Shown here: piece by piece, positions 28,083-36,257 of the stretch
Layout of the letters: the number at the start of each line of letters is the position of its first letter
Numbering within the stretch: the first letter of the stretch is position 1
Source: Tenuifilum sp. 4138str
Lineage (GTDB): Bacteria; Bacteroidota; Bacteroidia; Bacteroidales; Tenuifilaceae
Length of the DNA: 64,000 nt
Assembly: GCF_041102575.1 (NCBI RefSeq)
Contig: NZ_JBGCUE010000007.1
Span: forward strand, 117,413-181,412
Direction: 5' to 3'
Translations under genes and position numbers: made by a program
The notes under the pieces: generated by a model
The model's input: only the letters and a program-made list of their open reading frames with translations
Told to the model about the DNA's origin: nothing
The model's database searches: none

Positions 28083-29056
28083 CTTGCCCGTTCAGTTAGC
28101 AGTAAGTCGGCAAGGGCAATTGCTGTAATGGCTTCAGCAACAACAGGGACCCTGAGCGCAATACAGGTATCATGCCTACCCTGAACTGTTAGTGATTCTG
28201 TTTTTCTGGTTTTAAGGTTTAGGGTTTGCTGTGGTTTTGCTATGCTTGATGTGGGTTTTACTGCTATTCGGAAAACCAATGGATTACCGTTAGTAATACC
28301 CCCATTTATTCCACCGGCATGGTTGGTGGCTGTGCTTCCAGAGCTGTCAGTAATCAGGTCGTTATGTTCTGAACCACGCATACGCGATGCTGCAAAACCC
28401 GAGCCAAACTCAATACCTTTTACGGCAGGAATGGAAAACGCCAGATGGCTTATTACCGATTCAGCTGAATCGAAAAATGGTTCACCGAGGCCTATGGGGA
28501 TTCCCGTGGCAACGCATTCCACAATTCCACCTATGGAATCGTTTTGCTTTTGGGCTTCGGCAATGGCTTCGTCAATATTAGTTTTGCCTCCTGCCTCAAT
28601 GAGCCTTGCTTCAATGCTAACCTGGGGTATTACCTTTTTGGCCACCACACCGGCTGCAACCAGCCCAAGGGTTAGTCGGCCCGAGAAATGTCCGCCCCCG
28701 CGGTAATCGTTGTAACCGTCAAACTTATGGTATGCAACAAAATCGGAATGCCCGGGACGGGGAACATCTTTCAACTTATCGTAATCGCCCGATTTTGTAT
28801 TCTCATTCCTGAAGAGTATTGTTAAAGGGGCACCTGTAGTGTAGCCGTTAAACCAACCAGTAGCAATCTCGGGTATATCGCCCTCAACACGGGGAGTGGT
28901 TCCTATTGCACCAGCCCTACGGCGGGCTAGATCGTCTGTAAAGTCGTCAGCATTTAGCTTTATTCCATGTGGCAAGCCATCAATAGTTACACCTACCATG
29001 GCTCCATGCGATTCGCCAAAGATACTGACCCTGACTATTCTACCAAATGTGTTCAT
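28070..29056 (-). CDS. aroC: chorismate synthase
   Basis: 328 residues, slightly shorter than the usual ~350-360, ending without the longer C-terminal tail. MNTFGRIVRVSIFGESHG is the N-terminal signature; RPGHSDF, RGGGHFSGRLT, ARMRGSEHND and GGITNG match conserved FMN- and EPSP-binding segments. It removes phosphate from EPSP to give chorismate, needing reduced FMN. It is the last gene of the leftward operon, 9 bp after aroA. Chorismate is then shared by PheA/TyrA here and TrpE in the divergent operon. Confidence 0.97.
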   Translation of the reverse strand: MNTFGRIVRVSIFGESHGAMVGVTIDGLPHGIKLNADDFTDDLARRRAGAIGTTPRVEGDIPEIATGWFNGYTTGAPLTILFRNENTKSGDYDKLKDVPRPGHSDFVAYHKFDGYNDYRGGGHFSGRLTLGLVAAGVVAKKVIPQVSIEARLIEAGGKTNIDEAIAEAQKQNDSIGGIVECVATGIPIGLGEPFFDSAESVISHLAFSIPAVKGIEFGSGFAASRMRGSEHNDLITDSSGSTATNHAGGINGGITNGNPLVFRIAVKPTSSIAKPQQTLNLKTRKTESLTVQGRHDTCIALRVPVVAEAITAIALADLLLTERARKNR

Positions 29057-29065
29057 ATGGTTGCC

Positions 29066-30313
29066 CTAAAAATTATCGACTTGCATTTTGTAAAGATCGT
29101 CAAAAAAGTTTGGATACGATTTGTTTACCGCCTCAGCATTCTCAATTTCAACATCTCCGTTTGCTGAAAGTGCTGCAACAGCACATGCCATGGCAATGCG
29201 ATGGTCGCCATGCGAGTATGTAATTGCCGATTTGATACTCGTTCCATTTACTACCATCAGGTTGCCAACAAGTTCAATTTTAACGCCCATTTTCCCAAAC
29301 TCTTGCTGTAGGGTAAGCGCTCTGTCCGATTCCTTTCCGTGTAAACGGTTTACCCCAAGTATTTTTGACTGTCCATTGCAGTTAGCTGCAAGCGCCACAA
29401 GTGGCGGAAAAAGGTCAGGACAGTTACGTGCATCAAAATCGAAAGCCTTCAGGTTGGCTCTTTTGGCTACTATGCTGTTTTCACGAATCGATAGCGAAGC
29501 TCCGGCACTCAGTAAGGCTTCAACTATAGCCCTATCGGCTTGTAACGATTTTGGGTTAATGTTTATAACCTCAACCTCACCTGCAATTGCCCCAGCCACC
29601 AGCATGAATGCGGCTCCACTCCAGTCCCCCTCCACGTTAAAATTACTGGCTTTATATTTCTGGTTTACGGCTATGCGGTAAGTGTTGCCTGGCAGTTCAT
29701 CAACCCTAACGCCAAATGCCTTCATGGTTTCTATGGTAAGGTCGATATATGGTTTGCTATTCAAGTTATCAACCTTAATGGTTACATCGTTTTGGGCAAA
29801 AGGCGAAGCCATGAGTAAGCCGGTAAGTGCCTGTGAACTTTGTGAGCCATCTACAGTAATGTATCCACCCTGTATGGGTCCCTGAACAGTAATTGGTAAC
29901 TTCCCGTTGTTAGTGGTACACCTAACGCCAAGCTGCGCTAAACCATCGGTAACCATGTTCATTGGGCGGTTGGTTAATGAGCCGCTACCGGTAAGGGTTA
30001 CGGGCGTATTGAATATGGATGCAATGGCAGCAAACATCCTGATGCTTAACCCCGATTCGCCACAATGCAATGTATCATTAGGGCTTTTGGGGCCTCCCGT
30101 AATGGTTAGTTTGCTCCCATCGCCCACTATATGGGCACCAAGTTTCTTACAAGTGTCGATGGCGGCAAGGCAATCGTTACTGTTGCCTGCATTGTAAATT
30201 ATCGATTGTCCTTCGGCCAAGGTTGCCAATGCAATTGCCCGTTGGGCAACGCTTTTCGATGCTGGCGCTTGAACCGTCCCTTTAACTGCCGAAGGTTTTA
30301 CTAATTTCTTCAT
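29066..30313 (-). CDS. aroA: EPSP synthase (3-phosphoshikimate 1-carboxyvinyltransferase)
   Basis: 415 residues from the ATG at 30313 (MKKLVKPS); a start at 30334 would add seven residues. APASKSVAQRAIA is the shikimate-3-phosphate-binding N-terminal motif (usually SKSxSxR). ESGLSIRMF, SSQALTGLLM, DWSGAAFML and HGKESDRA with DHRIAMA follow in family order. It joins PEP to shikimate 3-phosphate. The start lies inside the end of aroE, a translational overlap of ~32 bp. No shikimate kinase gene is present in this operon. Confidence 0.95.
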   Translation of the reverse strand: MKKLVKPSAVKGTVQAPASKSVAQRAIALATLAEGQSIIYNAGNSNDCLAAIDTCKKLGAHIVGDGSKLTITGGPKSPNDTLHCGESGLSIRMFAAIASIFNTPVTLTGSGSLTNRPMNMVTDGLAQLGVRCTTNNGKLPITVQGPIQGGYITVDGSQSSQALTGLLMASPFAQNDVTIKVDNLNSKPYIDLTIETMKAFGVRVDELPGNTYRIAVNQKYKASNFNVEGDWSGAAFMLVAGAIAGEVEVININPKSLQADRAIVEALLSAGASLSIRENSIVAKRANLKAFDFDARNCPDLFPPLVALAANCNGQSKILGVNRLHGKESDRALTLQQEFGKMGVKIELVGNLMVVNGTSIKSAITYSHGDHRIAMACAVAALSANGDVEIENAEAVNKSYPNFFDDLYKMQVDNF

Positions 30314-31202
30314 CCAAGAATTGCTTAAATTCATTATCGTTGCTTGCCGATATAAGTAAATCGTAATCAGTAAACAATTTTTTATTATCTACCCTTTGTA
30401 TCCATTGGGCTTTCAGGTAGTTAAGTGTTAACTCATTTTCTACCGCTACGCTCATGATTTCAACATCAGGCGCTTTACCAGTAAAAATTTTAAACGCCTC
30501 CACTGCTTGATGGATAAGCCATTGCTTACCTGAAATTACCCTACACCCAAAGCTCATAAATTGCTCGCTTAGGCTCGAAGGGCGGTAATTGGCATCGAGT
30601 AGAACTAGATTTCGGGGTATGTTAACCCCCAAAAAAGGGTTTGCGTTAGGGAGTAAAGCCGAAACTACTACCTCAAAGTAGGAGAGTTTATGGGAAACTT
30701 CGTCAAAATCTATGTAATTTACGTTTAGTCTTTTACCTATTTCAATGGCTTTTTGGGTGGTTCTGTTGGCAATATGCACCACTGCACCTGCTTTTTTCAG
30801 TCCATATACAGCAGCTGTTGCAGCTGGACCAGCACCTAATACCAGCACTTTCCTACCTATTAGGGTAACACCTGCGTTAACCAAAGCATTTACAACACCG
30901 TTCCAATCGGTATTGTAACCGGTAAGTTTGCCGTTCTGGTTGGTTATGGTATTTACCCCGTGTATTTCGGCTACTTCATCGCTAACATGGTTCAGGTATT
31001 TGATAACATCTTCCTTAAAGGGTGTGGTAATATTAGCACCTTTAATACTATAGTTTAGGATGATGTTGGTTAGGTCATGTGCACTTCTGGGGCGAATCCT
31101 GGTGTATTTGGCATCGATACCCATTCCCCTGAAAACGCTATTGAATAGCTGTGGGCTTTTGCTGTGCAGTATAGGATTACCAAAAACTGCGTAGGTTTCC
31201 AT
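30282..31202 (-). CDS. aroE: shikimate dehydrogenase with C-terminal extension
   Basis: 306 residues, longer than the common ~250-280. FGNPILHSKSPQLFNSVF (about 7-24) binds shikimate; GANITTPFKEDV carries the catalytic Lys; NTDWNGV and VLGAGPAATAAVYGL (NADP Rossmann loop) follow. HQAVEAFKIFTGK is the usual end. The last ~45 residues are an extra charged tail that I do not recognise. It reduces 3-dehydroshikimate. It begins 1 bp after aroD and overlaps aroA. Confidence 0.93.
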   Translation of the reverse strand: METYAVFGNPILHSKSPQLFNSVFRGMGIDAKYTRIRPRSAHDLTNIILNYSIKGANITTPFKEDVIKYLNHVSDEVAEIHGVNTITNQNGKLTGYNTDWNGVVNALVNAGVTLIGRKVLVLGAGPAATAAVYGLKKAGAVVHIANRTTQKAIEIGKRLNVNYIDFDEVSHKLSYFEVVVSALLPNANPFLGVNIPRNLVLLDANYRPSSLSEQFMSFGCRVISGKQWLIHQAVEAFKIFTGKAPDVEIMSVAVENELTLNYLKAQWIQRVDNKKLFTDYDLLISASNDNEFKQFLDEEISKTFGS

Positions 31203-31203
31203 A

Positions 31204-31857
31204 CTATAGGGGTTTTAGGGAGTCAAGTAGGGATTCTAAGTATATATAGTCAAGCTGACCCGGTGCAGTTTGATTTCCGGGTAATGCTGCATAGGTGAAC
31301 GGGGCGCCTAGTAATGGAGCCGCAACGCGAGTAATTGTTCCAACCTGCCCCATACAAAAAGCAACTATTCTGGTATTTTCTTCATAAAGGGAAAGGACGC
31401 GGGCGCAATCGCTAGTACTGTTAGCCATACAGGCTATTTTAACTAAAGATACATCATAGGTTTGGGCATTCTCAGTAATTTTTTTTAGCCTAGCATATGT
31501 AGGGGTTTCAGTATAGTTATGGTATGAGATTATTACCTTGCAGTTAGCGGCTTGGGCTATAGCTGTTATTTCCCTGATAATTTCAGTAGGCGTGTCAATA
31601 TCAACATCAACCCAGGCTGCGCCATACCCAATAGTATCAGTAAGGAGATTAAGCATTACATCGAATTCTGACTCTTTAGGCCGGTAGGTTGCAATAAGGT
31701 TATCGTGTAAGCCAAATAGCAGCTTTAGCTCATCCCTGTTCAAATTGAGCAAATCAATCCTGATTTCGGCAAGCGAAAGTTTGGGTAGCAAATTGCTAAT
31801 TGCATGGAAATCAACATTTCCTATACTAACACATATATCGGGGCGGATAGCTTTCAT
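31204..31857 (-). CDS. aroD: type I 3-dehydroquinate dehydratase
   Basis: 217 residues of the class I Schiff-base (TIM barrel) type. AEIRIDLLN near the N-terminus holds the substrate-contacting EXR motif. YHNYTET contains the catalytic His, and VKIACMA the Schiff-base Lys. FTYAALPGNQTAPGQL is the C-terminal signature. It converts 3-dehydroquinate to 3-dehydroshikimate. Tightly packed in the aro operon, 12 bp after aroB. Confidence 0.92.
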   Translation of the reverse strand: MKAIRPDICVSIGNVDFHAISNLLPKLSLAEIRIDLLNLNRDELKLLFGLHDNLIATYRPKESEFDVMLNLLTDTIGYGAAWVDVDIDTPTEIIREITAIAQAANCKVIISYHNYTETPTYARLKKITENAQTYDVSLVKIACMANSTSDCARVLSLYEENTRIVAFCMGQVGTITRVAAPLLGAPFTYAALPGNQTAPGQLDYIYLESLLDSLKPL

Positions 31858-31869
31858 GCATCATAACCT

Positions 31870-32889
31870 TTATTCTGCAAACTTTTTTAGTTCCTCTAAT
31901 GCCATTGTTTCAATTTTAGGGACTCCAATTCCCATTAAAAGAACAAAGTCGATACTGTTGGCATTCCGCTTTTTGTCCTTTACCAGAGTTTTGAATACCC
32001 TACTGGGTTCAATGTTCATGCAGGTTGGGAGTCCAAATGATTGTAGCAGGTTAATAATTCTCAGGTAGTCCCTGTTGCTAATAAGTCCTTTCTCCATGGA
32101 GAGCCTGCAGGCAAACTCCATTCCAATGCTAACCGCCTTACCGTGCGATATTCCGGTTAGTGTTTCAACGGCGTGACCCCATGTATGGCCAAAATTGAGC
32201 AGCTTTCTAATTCCGCTTTCACGTTCATCGGCAGTAACAATGCTTGCTTTAACTCTAATGGATTCCGCTATATGTTTTGATATTTCAGGTTGATTTAGGT
32301 TAAGCAGAGCAATACAGTCGTGCTCAAGCTGTTCAAAAAGTTTGATATCCGAGATTAGGGCATGCTTTACCATCTCGGCGAAACCATTCACAAGTTCCTC
32401 GTGGGGCAATGTTTTTAGCAAGCGAGTATCGCAAAGCACAAATCGGGGCTGGGTAAACGTTCCAATAATATTCTTATATCCATCAAGGTCAACCCCATTT
32501 TTGCCGCCTACACTTGCATCAACCTGTGAAAGTAAGCTGGTTGACACAAACCCAAACTCAACCCCACGCATGTAGGTGGAAGCCACAAAACCAGCAATAT
32601 CGCAAACTACACCTCCTCCAATTCCCAGTATAAAGCTATTACGATCGGCGTTGTTCTCCAACAACCAGCGGTAAATACTCTCAATATACCCTAACTGTTT
32701 TGATGGTTCACCCGGATTAATTGAGAAAAAGGGTGCCTCTGGAAACACCGTGGCATAATACTTTTCAATGTTTTTGTCGGTAATAATGAAATGCTTTTTT
32801 TTAGGAAGATATTTGGTAACTTCCTCAAATCTTTCGTCAACAATTATTGTTGATTTACCGTTTTGGCCTTCAATTAAAATGGTTTCCAT
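31870..32889 (-). CDS. aroB: 3-dehydroquinate synthase
   Basis: 339 residues. GIGGGVVCDIAGFVASTYMR (about 93-112) binds NAD. STSLLSQVDASVGGKNGVD is the strongest family signature; RKLLNFGHTWGHAVE and HGKAVSIGM carry metal-binding His residues. It cyclises DAHP to 3-dehydroquinate with NAD and a divalent metal. It lies 26 bp after aroG/Q. Confidence 0.96.
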   Translation of the reverse strand: METILIEGQNGKSTIIVDERFEEVTKYLPKKKHFIITDKNIEKYYATVFPEAPFFSINPGEPSKQLGYIESIYRWLLENNADRNSFILGIGGGVVCDIAGFVASTYMRGVEFGFVSTSLLSQVDASVGGKNGVDLDGYKNIIGTFTQPRFVLCDTRLLKTLPHEELVNGFAEMVKHALISDIKLFEQLEHDCIALLNLNQPEISKHIAESIRVKASIVTADERESGIRKLLNFGHTWGHAVETLTGISHGKAVSIGMEFACRLSMEKGLISNRDYLRIINLLQSFGLPTCMNIEPSRVFKTLVKDKKRNANSIDFVLLMGIGVPKIETMALEELKKFAE

Positions 32890-32915
32890 TCTTGCATTTA
32901 AGGATTATGCCAAAG

Positions 32916-34019
32916 TTAACCAAATTTTACCATTTCAGTCCTGTTTTGGGTGATTGCTTCCTGTGTTTGTAACGATTCGCGATGGATGCTATTAAAAAGT
33001 CTTTTCACAAAATCAGTTCTGAGCCCCATTTTATGTCCCTTCCCAATCACCCTGTTTAATACCTCGTTCCAGCGGTCGGGTTGAATGATTTTTTGACCCG
33101 TTTCACTTTTAACGCGGGCTATTTCAGTTGCTATCGCCATCCGGTTTGACAATGCCCAAACAAGTAATTCATCCAAGGCATCAATTTCAGCTCTTAGCTC
33201 ATTCATTAGCTCTGTATTAGCCTGTTTTGCCTCAAAAATATTGCTAATCAACAAGTTAAATTGATTGGGTGTTAGCTGTTGCTTGGCATCGCTAAGGGCT
33301 ATCTTAGGGTTTGGATGTACTTCAACCATTAGCCCGTCGAATCCAAGGTTGATTGCGCGGTTTGAGAGTAGCTCAATATACTGCGCATCGCCAGAGATAT
33401 GGCTAGGGTCTGAAATAACCCTGAGCTCAGGATTGTTAGCTTTTAGCTGTAGGGCTACCTCCCACATTGGGAAGTTTCGGAAAGGCGATGCGTGCCAAAC
33501 GGTAAACCCCCGGTGTATGGCGCCAACCTCTTTTACTCCTGCCAGCCTTAGTCGGTTAATTGCACCCTCCCAGAGCTTTAGGTCGGGGCTTAACGGATTT
33601 TTTACCAGAACCGGGATTTGAACACCCCTCAAAGCCGATGCAATTTCCTGTATAGCAAAGGGATTGGAAACGGTGCGTGCACCAATCCATAGCAGATCGG
33701 CACCGAACTTCAGGCACTCGTAAACATGCCTCTCGGTTGCCACCTCGGTGGCAAAGGGCATACCGGTTTCCTGCTTTACCTGGTTAAGCCAGATTAGGGC
33801 TTCAGTTCCATAGCCCTCAAATGAGTTAGGGGTTGTGCGCGGCTTCCATACTCCAGCCCGCATGTAGTTAACAAACCCATTCTTTTTAAGTTCCTGAGCC
33901 ACTTCTACCAGTTGTTGTGGCGACTCGGCACTGCAAGGCCCTGCAATAATCAGTGGCTTGGCATCTTTTTGGATTGATGGGTTAGTGCCTTCTTCAGTTT
34001 TTAACTTTTCGTTTGCCAT
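32916..34019 (-). CDS. bifunctional DAHP synthase / chorismate mutase
   Basis: 367 residues. Residues ~20-270 form a DAHP synthase barrel: IIAGPCSAESPQQ, RAGVWKPRTTPNSFEG, DLLWIGARTVSNPFA, VKNPLSPD, IHRGF and SDPSHISG. Residues ~275-360 are an AroQ-type chorismate mutase: ELRAEIDALDELLVWALSNR then RVKSETGQKI. It joins PEP and erythrose 4-phosphate and also turns chorismate to prephenate, linking entry and branch point of Phe/Tyr synthesis; prephenate is a plausible inhibitor. The start overlaps the tyrA end by 26 bp. Confidence 0.95.
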   Translation of the reverse strand: MANEKLKTEEGTNPSIQKDAKPLIIAGPCSAESPQQLVEVAQELKKNGFVNYMRAGVWKPRTTPNSFEGYGTEALIWLNQVKQETGMPFATEVATERHVYECLKFGADLLWIGARTVSNPFAIQEIASALRGVQIPVLVKNPLSPDLKLWEGAINRLRLAGVKEVGAIHRGFTVWHASPFRNFPMWEVALQLKANNPELRVISDPSHISGDAQYIELLSNRAINLGFDGLMVEVHPNPKIALSDAKQQLTPNQFNLLISNIFEAKQANTELMNELRAEIDALDELLVWALSNRMAIATEIARVKSETGQKIIQPDRWNEVLNRVIGKGHKMGLRTDFVKRLFNSIHRESLQTQEAITQNRTEMVKFG

Positions 34020-34896
34020 GGTTTAGTATGTTTTGATTTTGTTGATTTTCAAATGCTTTTCGTATGCCATTTGCTTGAACTATAAGCCATTGTAACGTTT
34101 GGTCGTCGTTTTGCCTAATTGCCAATTCAATCCGATTGAGTTGTTCCTGGAACTCGACAATTGCGCTGAGGATGTTCTCCTTGTTTTGCTTAACTATGGG
34201 TAGCCACATGCTAGCGCTACTTTTAGCCAAGCGTGTCATGGAATCAAATCCACTGGATGCAGCCTCCATTGTTTGATTTATAGAGCCAATTCTATTTACT
34301 GAAGCAATTGCCAAGGCGTACGACACCAGTTGTGGTAGGTGCGATGCGTTTGCCATTAGCTTGTCGTGTTGGTTGGAGTCAATAAATTCAACTCTTGCAC
34401 CCAGTAAATCCCATAGCCCTGTAACTAATTCTACCGCCTGCTTGCTAGAAAGGTGTTCATCGCATATGTAAACCAGTTTATTCCTAAATAGGCTTGCGCT
34501 TGCATTTACTGCACCTTGTTCTGCACTTCCAGCCATAGGGTGCGACGAAACAAATTTACTCCGTTCTGGAAGGGTTGAGAGTACAATGTTTATTATTGAT
34601 TTTGTAGATCCAACATCGAACACAGCTAATGGCTTAACACTTGCACTAAGTATCCTTGATGCAATTTGCGTTACTTGGTCAACTGGTGTTGCTATTGCAA
34701 CAACATCTGCCATTTGGCAAATCTCCTCCAGTGTATTGGAAGTATCTATAAAACCAGCGTTCATGCAAAATTCTTCGTTAATGGGTTCAATGTCAAAACC
34801 AATGATGGTTTTAACCTTACCCATTAATCCTGCTGCCAGTGAAGCCCCAATTTGGCCTAAGCCAATAACTGCAATGGTTAAATTCTTTAGTTCCAT
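33994..34896 (-). CDS. tyrA: prephenate dehydrogenase
   Basis: 300 residues from the ATG at 34896 (MELKNLTIAVIGLGQIGASL), 7 bp after the pheA stop. A longer frame from 34959 would overlap pheA by 56 bp and add residues that do not fit. The NAD loop is GLGQIGAS; VFDVGSTKS and SSHPMAGSAEQG are the substrate-site signatures. It makes 4-hydroxyphenylpyruvate for tyrosine. There is no ACT domain, so feedback would need another site. Confidence 0.93.
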   Translation of the reverse strand: MELKNLTIAVIGLGQIGASLAAGLMGKVKTIIGFDIEPINEEFCMNAGFIDTSNTLEEICQMADVVAIATPVDQVTQIASRILSASVKPLAVFDVGSTKSIINIVLSTLPERSKFVSSHPMAGSAEQGAVNASASLFRNKLVYICDEHLSSKQAVELVTGLWDLLGARVEFIDSNQHDKLMANASHLPQLVSYALAIASVNRIGSINQTMEAASSGFDSMTRLAKSSASMWLPIVKQNKENILSAIVEFQEQLNRIELAIRQNDDQTLQWLIVQANGIRKAFENQQNQNILNHGKRKVKN

Positions 34897-34903
34897 ACCA
34901 TCA

Positions 34904-35737
34904 TTAATTTGTTTTGATGCCAGTTGTATATATTCCAAGAACCTTAACCTCGTTAGCAATGGTTTTTAATGAGTCAAGGGCTAACTCAAAATCGTCGATA
35001 TGACGGAAAACAGCATCGGTATGGAAGTAGTATTCCCATGGGTTGCCAACTTGTGGCAACGATTGCAACATGGTTAGGTTTACGCCATAGCGGGAAAATG
35101 ATTGTAGCGCTGCTTGGAGGCTGCCAACCTTGTGGGCAAGTGAAAATGCGACACTTGCTTTATTTGCAGAGCTATAGGAATGTTTTGTAGTTTTACCTAA
35201 GACAACAAAGCGGGTATAGTTATTATGGTTCGATTCAATGGAACTAGCAATCACCTCCAATCCGTATTCCCTTGCCGCTCTTTCGCTTGCTATGGCAGCA
35301 ACCCCTTTTATTTGGTTCAAAGCAATATCCCTTGCACTTAGGGCAGTGTCGTGGGTTGCAAATACTTTTAAATGGGGTATGCTCTGAATGAAATCATCGC
35401 ATTGCGCAATTGCCATGGGATGTGAGTGAATCTCCTTTATATCCTCAACCTTTTGACCGCTTATGCCTATTAGGTGCTGCGATATCCTCAGGAAAACTTC
35501 TCCCTCAATGATTAAATCTGATTCTCGAATTAGTGTGTAGTTCTGCAGAATGCTTCCTACTAATGAGTTTTCAATAGCCATTACACCTTTTTCAGCTCGT
35601 CCTTCGGTAACCGAGTTAACCAACTCTTTGAAGGTAAGGCATTCAACCAGGTCGAGAGGTGTATTGAAGTAAAGTTCTGCTGCATCCTGATGGAAAGCGC
35701 CCTTGAAACCCTGTATTGCTACTTTTATTGGTTGCAT
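34904..35737 (-). CDS. pheA: prephenate dehydratase with ACT domain
   Basis: 277 residues. IQGFKGAFHQDAAELYF starts the periplasmic-binding-like catalytic domain; MAIENSLVGSILQNY and NYTRFVVLGK are catalytic and hinge motifs. The C-terminal ACT domain (about 193-270) has the GSLQAALQSF and ESRP-like LQSLPQ positions that bind phenylalanine. It converts prephenate to phenylpyruvate. It is the first structural gene of the leftward operon, behind two attenuators in series. Confidence 0.95.
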   Translation of the reverse strand: MQPIKVAIQGFKGAFHQDAAELYFNTPLDLVECLTFKELVNSVTEGRAEKGVMAIENSLVGSILQNYTLIRESDLIIEGEVFLRISQHLIGISGQKVEDIKEIHSHPMAIAQCDDFIQSIPHLKVFATHDTALSARDIALNQIKGVAAIASERAAREYGLEVIASSIESNHNNYTRFVVLGKTTKHSYSSANKASVAFSLAHKVGSLQAALQSFSRYGVNLTMLQSLPQVGNPWEYYFHTDAVFRHIDDFELALDSLKTIANEVKVLGIYTTGIKTN

Positions 35738-35763
35738 TTGATTTGCATTAAGTTTTATTAAAT

Positions 35764-35792
35764 TAAAAAGCCCTGTTTCCGGCAGGGCTCAA
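35764..35792 (-). terminator. attenuator terminator 2 (pheA leader)
   Basis: On the minus strand AGCCCTG (35789-35783) pairs with CAGGGCT (35775-35769), followed by TTTTTAATTT. TTGAGCCC (35792-35785), which includes the 5' arm, is exactly complementary to GGGCTCAA (35826-35819) just after leader peptide 2. That gives a mutually exclusive antiterminator. Confidence 0.85.
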
Positions 35793-35831
35793 TTAATATC
35801 ATTAAATAAATGGTGTAGTTGAGCCCGCTGG

Positions 35832-35918
35832 TTAGGGGTAGTAGAAAAAGTAATAGTAAAACATAACCTTACATGAGGTTACCATTGTAGTGGCTAGTAT
35901 ATAGGTGCGTTTACTCAT
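35832..35918 (-). CDS. Phe/Tyr-rich leader peptide 2 of the pheA operon
   Basis: A 28-codon frame from the ATG at 35918 to TAA at 35832. Near its end it encodes FYYYFFYY (three Phe, five Tyr), then Pro and stop. The ATG directly abuts the T run of terminator 1, so it is only present on transcripts that passed attenuator 1. The antiterminator segment starts 6 nt after the stop codon. Ribosome stalling at these codons when Phe-tRNA or Tyr-tRNA is scarce should leave that segment free. No protein function is expected beyond translation itself. Confidence 0.85.
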   Translation of the reverse strand: MSKRTYILATTMVTSCKVMFYYYFFYYP

Positions 35919-35946
35919 AAAAAAAGCCCCGCTATTGCGGGGCTGG
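35919..35946 (-). terminator. attenuator terminator 1 (pheA leader)
   Basis: On the minus strand AGCCCCGC (35944-35937) pairs with GCGGGGCT (35932-35925), with a 4-nt loop and seven T. CCAGCCCC (35946-35939) is the exact complement of GGGGCTGG (35999-35992) inside leader peptide 1, codons 19-21, providing the antiterminator. Confidence 0.9.
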
Positions 35947-35971
35947 TTTATTGTTAACTGGTTATACCTTT

Positions 35972-36055
35972 TTATAATATACAACAATTACCCAGCCCCC
36001 ACTTACTAAAGTAGAAGTAGTAGCTGTAAAAGTAGTTGTTGTTTAATCTTGCCAT
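35972..36055 (-). CDS. Tyr/Phe-rich leader peptide 1 of the pheA operon
   Basis: A 27-residue frame from the ATG at 36055 to TAA at 35972. Codons 8-16 read YFYSYYFYF (five Tyr, three Phe); a single Trp follows at codon 19. The antiterminator strand GGGGCTGG overlaps codons 19-21. A ribosome stalled in the Tyr/Phe run leaves it free, while one reaching the stop covers it and terminator 1 can form. The frame is open further upstream, but this ATG lies just downstream of the predicted promoter. Confidence 0.88.
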   Translation of the reverse strand: MARLNNNYFYSYYFYFSKWGLGNCCIL

Positions 36056-36074
36056 TTCCAACTGATTCTGTTTA

Positions 36075-36093
36075 CAAAAATAGAATAATTTTG
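36075..36093. promoter_or_regulatory. interleaved divergent -7 boxes for the pheA and trpE operons
   Basis: Minus strand: TATTTTTG (36082-36075), with TTTG at 36107-36104 as a possible -33 after 21 bp. Plus strand: TAATTTTG (36086-36093). Both match TAnnTTTG exactly and are 3 bp apart, so the two core promoters overlap and RNA polymerase probably cannot sit on both at once. Confidence 0.65.
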
Positions 36094-36140
36094 TGAAAAC
36101 TTGCAAAAAAGAAACTATTTTTTTTAATTTGCACTGGATA

Positions 36141-36221
36141 ATGACAAAAATGGTATTGTATAGCAACATACAACTTTGGTGGTGGCACAGTTTCATTAGA
36201 TGCTGTGTTAAGCCGCTTTAG
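36141..36221 (+). CDS. trpL: trp operon leader peptide
   Basis: A 26-residue frame with three consecutive TGG codons (36177-36185) in QLWWWHS, ending in TAG. The segment GCTGTGTTAAGC (36202-36213, codons 21-24) is the exact 12-nt complement of 36269-36280 in the downstream terminator. Stalling at Trp codons should favour that antiterminator pairing and transcription into trpE; rapid translation to the stop should allow termination. Confidence 0.92.
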   Translation: MTKMVLYSNIQLWWWHSFIRCCVKPL

Positions 36222-36257
36222 TCCTTATGTGCTGATAGTAAAAGAATTAACTTAATA

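Noticed and set aside
35738..35831. A T-box or riboswitch ahead of pheA
   Set aside because: No T-box consensus (AGGGTGGNACCGCG-like) or known aptamer pattern is visible; the leader peptides and complementary arms explain the terminators.
36056..36196. Longer frame upstream of leader peptide 1
   Set aside because: It crosses the predicted divergent promoters and the trp leader; the ATG at 36055 is the one downstream of the -7 box.
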